Origin: Firmicutes bacterium CAG:170
GTDB taxonomy: Bacteria; Bacillota; Clostridia; Oscillospirales; Oscillospiraceae
Assembly: GCA_000436735.1 (NCBI GenBank)
Contig: FR887242.1
Coordinates: 6,903-26,791, forward strand
Length of the DNA stretch: 19,889 nt
Direction of reading: 5' to 3'
The notes under the pieces are model-generated. The model was not told the origin of the DNA, ran no database searches, and was given only the letters and a program-made list of their open reading frames with translations. Below, in pieces: positions 6,728 through 12,855 of this stretch (positions are counted from its first letter, which is position 1; the number at the start of each line of letters is the position of its first letter). The position numbers were made by a program, and so were the translations under genes.

Positions 6728-7693
6728 TCAGTGTTTCTGTGCTTCCACCATTTTTTCCGTAATGACTGCGTGGTCGCGGACAAAGGCGATGGCCTTTTTC
6801 ATGCGCACGTTGGACGCAACGGTCGCCTCAAAATCCGCGTTCAGATACGGCCGCAGCTGCTCCATGGTCATGCCGTTCTGCTTGCAGATCCCGGCAAGCT
6901 CCTCCGCGATCTCCTCCGCACTGGCGCTCAGGCCCTCCAGAAGCGCGATGCGCTCCGCCGCGCGCTGGATGCGGATGCTGTTCTCCGCCTCGGGCTTCGC
7001 GTCCTCGCGGAGCTGCGCCTCAGTCTCGCCGGTGAACTGGCAGTACGCCTCCAGCGTCAGGCCCTTGCGGGCCAGCTGTGCCTTCAGGACCTCGATCTGC
7101 GAATCGACGCCCTGCTCCAGCTCCGCATCGGTCGGCTTGTAGTCCAGCGTCGCCGCGACCTGCCGCATCAGCTTGTCCTGAAGCTCCATCTCGGCGCAGT
7201 CCTCATAATATGCCCGAAGGCTCTCGCGCAGGCGTCCGCGCATCTCGTCCAGCGTCCGGCACTGGCCGACCTCCTTCGCAAACGTGTCGTCCAGCTCATA
7301 CGGGACGTTCTGCCGGATCTCATGGATCTTGCAGCGGAACTCCGCATCCCTTCCGGCGAGATTTTCGGCCCGGTAATCCTTCGGGAACGTGACGTGTACC
7401 GTCACGTCCTCGCCAATCTTTGCGCCGATCAGCTGCTCTTCAAAGCCGGGAATAAACATGCCGCTGCCAAGCGTCAGCGACTGCTTTTCGGCGGTACCGC
7501 CCTCAAACTGGACGCCATCGCAGTAGCCCGCGTAGTCCAGCACGACCTCGTCGCCGTTCTGTGCCGGACGATCCGTCACCGGGACCCGGCGCGGCGTCTG
7601 CTCCTGAAGCCGCTTCAGCTGCCGTTCCACCTCGGAGTCGGAGACCTCCATGTGCTCAAGCGTGCCCCGCAGGGCCTTGTAGATAAATTCCAT
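6728..7693 (-). CDS. Trigger-factor-like peptidyl-prolyl isomerase/chaperone lacking the ribosome-binding domain
   Basis: 321 residues. After a short helical N-terminus (1-38) comes an FKBP-type domain (about 40-125: GDEVVLDYAGYCDG, FIPGFEEQLIGAKIGED, VTFPKDY) and a long helical trigger-factor C-terminal domain (about 130-321, with LDDTFAKEVG and LRESLRAYYEDCAEMELQDKLM). True trigger factor is about 430 residues and starts with a ribosome-docking domain carrying a GFRxGxxP loop; that domain is absent here. It should therefore be a ribosome-independent chaperone or isomerase. The start at 7693 is set by AAAGGAG six bases upstream; the longer reading has no ribosome site. It follows the ABC transporter gene by 111 bases in the same direction. 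Confidence 0.85.
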   Translation of the reverse strand: MEFIYKALRGTLEHMEVSDSEVERQLKRLQEQTPRRVPVTDRPAQNGDEVVLDYAGYCDGVQFEGGTAEKQSLTLGSGMFIPGFEEQLIGAKIGEDVTVHVTFPKDYRAENLAGRDAEFRCKIHEIRQNVPYELDDTFAKEVGQCRTLDEMRGRLRESLRAYYEDCAEMELQDKLMRQVAATLDYKPTDAELEQGVDSQIEVLKAQLARKGLTLEAYCQFTGETEAQLREDAKPEAENSIRIQRAAERIALLEGLSASAEEIAEELAGICKQNGMTMEQLRPYLNADFEATVASNVRMKKAIAFVRDHAVITEKMVEAQKH

Positions 7694-7804
7694 AATGTTC
7701 TCCTTTTGTGCCGTCCGAGCGGCATTTTGATATTCGGAGGGCTGCTGCAATGGCAGTCTCTGCCCTTGTCTTGTTTTTCTCCGGAAAGCAGCGCTCACGC
7801 GCAC

Positions 7805-9436
7805 CTATGGCGCATCGCACAGCGCTCCGTTCCGCATGGAAAAGACATGCGTGAATGCCTTTAGAAACTCAGGGGAGGCGTTATGCGTCGTCACAAGAAG
7901 TATGTCGCACGGAAGTGTCAGAATCTGCTTTTCCAGCGCTGCGCGCGTCCCTGCGTCAAGTCCGGCCGTCGGCTCGTCCAGCATGACCAGACTCCCCTTT
8001 CGCCAAAGCGTGCGCGCAAGATCAAGCCGCCGCTCCTCGCCGCCGGAGAGCGCGTGCTCCTCGCCCCCGATCCGCACATCCATGGACGCGCCGCGCGCGG
8101 CGTACCAGCTTGCAAGTCCTGCATCCGCAAGCGTCTGCCTCAGCGCCTCGTCCTCCTGTGCACCGCAGGAGAACATGCTGATGTTGTCGCGGATGGAGGC
8201 GCTGAATACAAAGGATTTCTGTGGAAGGAGCGTGACCTGCCCGCGGAAATCTGCGTAAGCATAATCATGCACGGGCCGTCCGTTGATCTCATACGCTCCC
8301 TCCGCACCGCACATGGCGGCCAGCACGTTTAAAAGCGTCGATTTTCCAGAGCCGCTTTCGCCAAGCAGGGCAATGCGGTCACCCTTTCGGAGCGTGATGT
8401 CAATGTGTCTCAAGACCTCACGCTCGCCCTTCCGGCAGCAAATATCCTGCAGTGTGATGCTTTCGATCTCGTGCAGCGGCTGCTGTCCCCACTGAGACGT
8501 CTCATCTGTCGGTGCATCTAAAAACGAGAGCACATTTTTGCAGACAGCGGCCGCCGCGACCGTGGCAGAGTAGCGTTCACTGATGATTTGGATCGGCCCT
8601 GCAACAAAGCTCATAAGCTGTGCGAATGTGATGAGCTGCGGAAGCGTGATCAGTCCCCTTGCAACGAAAAAGAGGCCAACCACCCATGTTCCCAGAAAAA
8701 TAAGATTCCCGCAGCCATATGCACCTGCATACAAGATCCTACGCATTTTCTGAAAACGAAGTTTCTTTCTGCACAGCTCGTCGTTTGCCTCATCGTGAAG
8801 ACGATTGATTCCTGCAAAGGCATGGAATGCTCTAAGCGGAAGGAAGCCGGAAAATATCTGCGTCAGAGCCGATGCGTATTGCGCCTTTGCCTGCTGTTCC
8901 TCTTTCTTACAGGTTTGCAGCCGTTTTTCGGTCAGCTTGGGAAACACGACCGGCAGGACGCTGGTAAAGAGCATAATCAGCGTCATGAGCGGCTGAATGG
9001 CAATGGCAGCGCTGACTGCAAGCAGGAAGCAGCAGACCTGAAAGTAAATCTCGCCGAGCGATGTAAGATATTCCTGCGGAACGGTGTCCACATCGTTGTG
9101 GATCAGCGAAAAGAAGCCTCCGTCGTCTGCTTTGCTCTTTTCCGCCGTATTGAGTGCTTCAATCTTCCGCACGGCATCGGCTCGCAAATCGCGCCCCACA
9201 CGCTGAATAACGATGTCGCGTGTGTAATCCATTAGAAAGCTGAGCCCTGTTTCGACAAAGAGATAGCATAGCGTAATAAGTGCGATCCTCCACACACGGG
9301 AGAAATCCCCCTTCATTGCGCTGTCGGCAAACGTCCCTAGCAAGAACGACATCAGTACAGAGGAAATTGCGGCCAGTAAATTGACAAGCAAGAAATTGGA
9401 AAGCGCGCAGCGGTTCCTTCTATAATATCTTTTCAT
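7805..9436 (-). CDS. ABC exporter half-transporter (membrane domain fused to ATPase)
   Basis: 543 residues. The N-terminal half (about 1-300) holds about six hydrophobic segments of an ABC type-1 exporter domain; the C-terminal half is the ATPase. Walker A is GESGSGKST (359-367), the signature is LSGGE (463-467), Walker B is LVMLDEPTAGLD (483-494), and His518 is the switch histidine. There is no peptidase domain or signal peptide. Substrate unknown: the family exports peptides, lipids and drugs and can act as homo- or heterodimer; no partner is adjacent. The membrane-domain half looks more AT-rich than the flanking genes, which may mean later acquisition. GGAGGAG precedes the ATG. Genes on both sides (DUF3786, trigger-factor-like) point the same way. 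Confidence 0.9.
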   Translation of the reverse strand: MKRYYRRNRCALSNFLLVNLLAAISSVLMSFLLGTFADSAMKGDFSRVWRIALITLCYLFVETGLSFLMDYTRDIVIQRVGRDLRADAVRKIEALNTAEKSKADDGGFFSLIHNDVDTVPQEYLTSLGEIYFQVCCFLLAVSAAIAIQPLMTLIMLFTSVLPVVFPKLTEKRLQTCKKEEQQAKAQYASALTQIFSGFLPLRAFHAFAGINRLHDEANDELCRKKLRFQKMRRILYAGAYGCGNLIFLGTWVVGLFFVARGLITLPQLITFAQLMSFVAGPIQIISERYSATVAAAAVCKNVLSFLDAPTDETSQWGQQPLHEIESITLQDICCRKGEREVLRHIDITLRKGDRIALLGESGSGKSTLLNVLAAMCGAEGAYEINGRPVHDYAYADFRGQVTLLPQKSFVFSASIRDNISMFSCGAQEDEALRQTLADAGLASWYAARGASMDVRIGGEEHALSGGEERRLDLARTLWRKGSLVMLDEPTAGLDAGTRAALEKQILTLPCDILLVTTHNASPEFLKAFTHVFSMRNGALCDAP

Positions 9437-9526
9437 TTCTTCTCCTCCTGACCGGGTGTCGGCCAGCTCCCCTTGCAGCCGTTTCCTTCACAGAGGCTCG
9501 GCGCTTTGACTGCGGCCGTGAATGCC

Positions 9527-10147
9527 TTACATCTGCGCCTTGATCGCAGAGATCAGGATGTCGCCCGCGACCACGCGGTCCTCCGCCGCAAAGCCGGTCT
9601 CGAAGTTGCCGGAGTAGAGGATCTGCGCCGTCGGCGCAAACTCGTCGTCGCCCTCCCAGACCATGATCTGCATGGCATAGCCGGGCAGCAGCTCCAGCTG
9701 AAAGCCCGCGTCGCCGTGCTCCAGCGCCTGCGCGCCCATTTTTTCACACGCCGCGCGGAATTTGGCCACGCGCGTGCCGAAGGTGAATGCCGCCCGCGTC
9801 AGGCAGCGGCCCGTATAGGGCTGGATATACATTTCGCCCCACGGCATCTCGCGGAAGGTCTTGAACGCACTGTACGGTTCCGCCCTCCGGCCCTCCAGCA
9901 AAAAGCGCAGCAGGAACGTCTGGCACGGCAGGCTTTTCAGCGCCATGGCCGACGGCTCGTCCGCGGAGATGGCATACTCCGGCCACGCGATGTGATACTC
10001 CACGCCCAGCAGTGCAACGGAAAACGTCCCCCGCTCCGGGTCGAACGCCGCGCCGGTGCGCCGGGAAGCCTCCTGCGGGTCGAGCGCCCGGAATTTCTCC
10101 GCATAATGCTCAAACGGGACCTCTTCCTTGTGATTCTGAATCTGCAT
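9527..10147 (-). CDS. DUF3786 domain protein
   Basis: 206 residues, soluble. It matches my recollection of DUF3786: a central FLLRFLLEGRRAEP followed by FKTFREMPWGEMYIQPY, and a C-terminal block with IMVWEGDDEF, TAQILYSGNFETGF and AEDRVVAGDILI. No cofactor-binding cysteine motif is obvious. The family has no established biochemical role, but as far as I recall its members often occur in anaerobes with corrinoid or Fe-S methyl-transfer genes. Here it is the first gene after acsB, beyond a hairpin array, so a role in corrinoid or ACS maturation is a reasonable guess only. The start at 10147 follows AAGGAGAC; the longer in-frame reading runs into the hairpins and is rejected. Confidence 0.75.
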   Translation of the reverse strand: MQIQNHKEEVPFEHYAEKFRALDPQEASRRTGAAFDPERGTFSVALLGVEYHIAWPEYAISADEPSAMALKSLPCQTFLLRFLLEGRRAEPYSAFKTFREMPWGEMYIQPYTGRCLTRAAFTFGTRVAKFRAACEKMGAQALEHGDAGFQLELLPGYAMQIMVWEGDDEFAPTAQILYSGNFETGFAAEDRVVAGDILISAIKAQM

Positions 10148-10190
10148 AACTGTCTCCTTCCGTCCGCACGCCGTTTGACCGGAGCCTCGT

Positions 10191-10217
10191 AAAAAGGGGA
10201 GGGCGTCCGCCCTCCCC
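10191..10217 (-). terminator. Terminator-like hairpin upstream of the DUF3786 gene
   Basis: Arms GGGGAGGGCG (10196-10205) and CGCCCTCCCC (10208-10217) are followed on the minus strand by TTTTT. It is the last hairpin of the array and could end acsB transcripts. It lies only about 45 bases before the DUF3786 start, leaving little room for a promoter. Confidence 0.75.
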
Positions 10218-10469
10218 TTCAAGCTGGCAAAACCTCGTAGAGTTCCGCCGCGCACGGCGGAATAAAATGTCGATCTGTTTTGCGCGGGGGCGTGTACCTC
10301 GCGCAAAACACCCTGCGCTCTGCAAGTGTGGAATTTTTGCGCCGCAGCGCACAAATTCTGCGCGCAGCAGAGCGAAAGCTTTTTCAAACGCGAACCCAGC
10401 GAAGCGGATCGCGTTTGAGCGCGTGTCAAAAGCCTTTGACACGCGCCGGGGAGGGCGTCCGCCCTCCCC
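10196..10469. repeat. Array of six hairpins bounded by a duplicated palindrome
   Basis: The 348-base gap between acsB and the DUF3786 gene holds no gene. It contains consecutive perfect or near-perfect inverted repeats: 10196-10205/10208-10217; 10243-10250/10255-10262 (TTCCGCCG); 10277-10286/10300-10309 (GTTTTGCGCG); 10331-10342/10347-10358 (one mismatch); 10385-10392/10410-10417 (CAAACGCG); and 10419-10430/10435-10446 (12 bp). The last, 10448-10457/10460-10469, repeats the first palindrome, and matching TTC[A/C]AGCT follows both copies. This looks like a mobile or dispersed palindromic element, or a composite RNA structure. Confidence 0.8.
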
Positions 10470-10495
10470 TTCCAGCTCAGCCAATACGGATTATA

Positions 10496-12631
10496 TTACA
10501 TCAGCGGCTCCATGGCAAGCACAGGATGATTCTTTTCCTGCAAGAACTCCATCAGCGCGTCGCAGTCGGTGCAGATCGTCTCGTCCGCGATCATGTCGGT
10601 GAAGTTGTCAATGCCGTAAAGCTCTTTCGCGGTCTTGTTCAGGCGCTCGCCGACGTCGTCCTTCAGCTCCTTCGGCATCCAGACGATGCGCTCAATGCCG
10701 CCCTCGGCGTGGATGAACTTCTTGGAGGAGATGAAGTGACGGCCATGGCCCATGTAGCCCGGCGTCTGAACGCCGCCGCCGGTGCAGGAGGCCAGCTCGC
10801 CGAAGGTCATACCGGCGGGGGTCATGCCTGCGTACTCGCGGTTGACGACGATGAAGCCGTTGGACATCGGCTCAATGCCGGAGATGCACTCAAAGCAGCC
10901 GCAGGAGGTCATCGGGTCCTCCATGATGGAATACAGCGTGACCTCTTCGACCGCGCCGTGGGTCGCGTCCTTGATGGCGTCGTTGACGGTGGTGTAGCGG
11001 CCGGTGCGCTCGTCGAGGCAGCCCTCCTTCATGATGGGCTGGGACGGGCCGTTCGGATTCAGCTCATAGGTCGCCTTGGCGTCGAGCCACGAAACCGCGC
11101 CGCACAGGCCCAGACGTTCCGGCGTGACCACGCAGCAGTGGGCCGGTGCAAAGGACTGGCAGAGGATGCAGGTGAAGAAGCGGTCAACGGACTCGTCGGT
11201 CATGGAGGCCAGGCGGTCGTCACGCATGTTGTAGCGCGGGATGGCGACGTCATTCAGGAACGCGGTCGCCTTGACCGGATCGGTGATGAGATGAACCTCA
11301 CACTTATCGACAACAGCGTCGAATTCGTCCGTAATCATGTGATAGAGAACCTCGGCAAAGTGCGTCAGGCGCAGGCCCTTGTCGTAGGCGTCCTTGGAGA
11401 TACGGATGCGGAACTGGTTGCGCTGGCCGGTGTGCATGACACCCTCCATGTAGTTGAACCATGCGTGGATTTTACGCTCGATGACAGACTCGAAATCAGC
11501 CTGCATCTTCTTGCCCGCGACATAGACGCAGGTGGCAAGGGCGTATTCGAGGTCGCCGGAGTCGATATCCGGGCCGTCGATGACCAGCTTATGATCCTCG
11601 ACCTCGTCCATGTCCTTCATAAGAACAAGCTCGCAGGTGGTGTTCTTGGCAGACCAGAACTCGACCTTCATATCCGCCTTGCGGATGATCTCGCCCTCGA
11701 ACGCAGCCGCGAACGCGACCGGGATGGGCAGCTCCTTGGACTTGATCTTGATGCCGCGCAGCTCCAGAGACTTCTTGACGGTCTCCGCGTGGTCGGTGCA
11801 GGATTCGAGCGCGCCCGGAACCTGATTTTCGCCGAGGTCGATATCGACCACGACCGGGAAGCCCAGCGCGATGGCGCCTGCGCCGGCGGAAACGACAACA
11901 TTGTCGATCGCACCGAAGGTGTTGACGAACGCGGGAACACGCTCCTTGGTATATTTGAGAAGGCCCGCCAGATCGCCCGGCTGCACGTTGCCGAAAATCA
12001 GTGCAGCACGGATGGCGACGGTGACGACATGGATCACAGCTGTCACATCGTGGCCCAGCGGGATGACGCGAAGCTCAAGACCCATCTTGACGCCCGCATC
12101 GGCGCACTGCTCGATGACGTCGCCGACCATAAAGGTCATAATGCCCTTGGACTGATAATCCTTGACGACCTTCGCGGCGTCCTCGCCGTTTTCGGCCTTG
12201 CCCAGAACAACGGCCACGCCGGGGATATCGCCCGTGACCAGCGGCACGCCCAGGCTGCGGATGATGGGATCGGGCACGAAGCCGATGCCCGGCACGCGGG
12301 CTTCTTCATAGGCTTCCTTCGGCTCGACAAACTTGAGTCCTTCCAGAATTTCTGCGCCGACAGCGGTCGCAAGGCCCGCGTTCAGTGCCTGACCCAGATC
12401 CTCCTGATCGGTGATGAGGCTCTTGAGCACGCCCACGCAGGCGGGCAGGTCGCCCAGTGTCTTGACCTTCACGCCGGTCGCGGCATAGATGGTGGGGAAG
12501 AAATATGCGGTGTCAGGGAAAGCGATCTCTTTCTCTGCGCCGTACTTGGCAATTGCATCATTGACCGCACCCTCGGTCAGGCCGGCAACGGCATGAGAGC
12601 CGCCGTAAATCAGATCCGTTAATACGCTCAT
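10496..12631 (-). CDS. acsB: Acetyl-CoA synthase (CODH/ACS complex, A-cluster subunit)
   Basis: 711 residues. It makes acetyl-CoA from CO, CoA and the methyl group of the corrinoid protein. The A-cluster ligands can be read off directly: Cys488, Cys491, Cys500 and Cys510 (in FTCILCQSFAPAHCC...RLGLCG) for the [4Fe-4S] cluster, and Cys577-Gly578-Cys579 (SCGCFE) for the distal nickel. All are offset by exactly 18 from the Moorella numbering (506, 509, 518, 528, 595, 597), so the family register is intact. The N-terminal domain that normally contacts CO dehydrogenase is present, though AcsA is not encoded in the window. It has its own promoter and a terminator separating it from acsC-acsE. AGGAGG lies 8 bases before the ATG. 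Confidence 0.97.
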   Translation of the reverse strand: MSVLTDLIYGGSHAVAGLTEGAVNDAIAKYGAEKEIAFPDTAYFFPTIYAATGVKVKTLGDLPACVGVLKSLITDQEDLGQALNAGLATAVGAEILEGLKFVEPKEAYEEARVPGIGFVPDPIIRSLGVPLVTGDIPGVAVVLGKAENGEDAAKVVKDYQSKGIMTFMVGDVIEQCADAGVKMGLELRVIPLGHDVTAVIHVVTVAIRAALIFGNVQPGDLAGLLKYTKERVPAFVNTFGAIDNVVVSAGAGAIALGFPVVVDIDLGENQVPGALESCTDHAETVKKSLELRGIKIKSKELPIPVAFAAAFEGEIIRKADMKVEFWSAKNTTCELVLMKDMDEVEDHKLVIDGPDIDSGDLEYALATCVYVAGKKMQADFESVIERKIHAWFNYMEGVMHTGQRNQFRIRISKDAYDKGLRLTHFAEVLYHMITDEFDAVVDKCEVHLITDPVKATAFLNDVAIPRYNMRDDRLASMTDESVDRFFTCILCQSFAPAHCCVVTPERLGLCGAVSWLDAKATYELNPNGPSQPIMKEGCLDERTGRYTTVNDAIKDATHGAVEEVTLYSIMEDPMTSCGCFECISGIEPMSNGFIVVNREYAGMTPAGMTFGELASCTGGGVQTPGYMGHGRHFISSKKFIHAEGGIERIVWMPKELKDDVGERLNKTAKELYGIDNFTDMIADETICTDCDALMEFLQEKNHPVLAMEPLM

Positions 12632-12670
12632 GGATATTCCTCCTGTTCACATATCCCCCCAACGGGGTTC

Positions 12671-12685
12671 TTCTAAATATTAGAA
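12671..12685. promoter_or_regulatory. Inverted repeat overlapping the acsB -10 box (candidate operator)
   Basis: TTCTAA-ATA-TTAGAA is a perfect 6-bp inverted repeat covering most of the -10 box and the transcription start region. Binding here would block acsB transcription. The binding protein is unknown. Confidence 0.4.
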
Positions 12686-12710
12686 TACCAACATTATGTC
12701 CGTTTGTACA
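12682..12710 (-). promoter_or_regulatory. Promoter of acsB
   Basis: TGTACA (-35, 12705-12710), 17-base spacer, TATTCT (-10, 12682-12687) with TGG in front. The -10 region TGGTATTCTAA is identical over 11 bases to that of the fhs operon. The short leader (about 44 bases) includes a small CCCC-GTT-GGGG hairpin. Confidence 0.65.
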
Positions 12711-12807
12711 GTGTTTTTTGTGGGATTTGGAAAAAATTCGTTCCGACCGCTCACAATCACAACCAAGGCGCCTGATTTCCGCTTCCTCTGCCGTCGCAAG
12801 CCCGCCC

Positions 12808-12842
12808 GAAGATAAAGCAAAGGGGCCCGACCAGCGGGCCCC
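12808..12842 (-). terminator. Intrinsic terminator after acsC-acsE
   Basis: Stem GGGGCCCG (12822-12829) with CGGGCCCC (12835-12842) and loop ACCAG are followed on the minus strand by TTTGCTTTATCTT. It lies 13 bases after the acsC-acsE stop and before the acsB promoter. Confidence 0.75.
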
Positions 12843-12855
12843 TCTTGGCTTTTTC

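Noticed and set aside
10110..10484. Minus-strand open frame of 124 codons in the acsB-DUF3786 gap
   Set aside because: It is a reading of the hairpin array, with the repeat read twice as LEGEGGRPP; no ribosome site.
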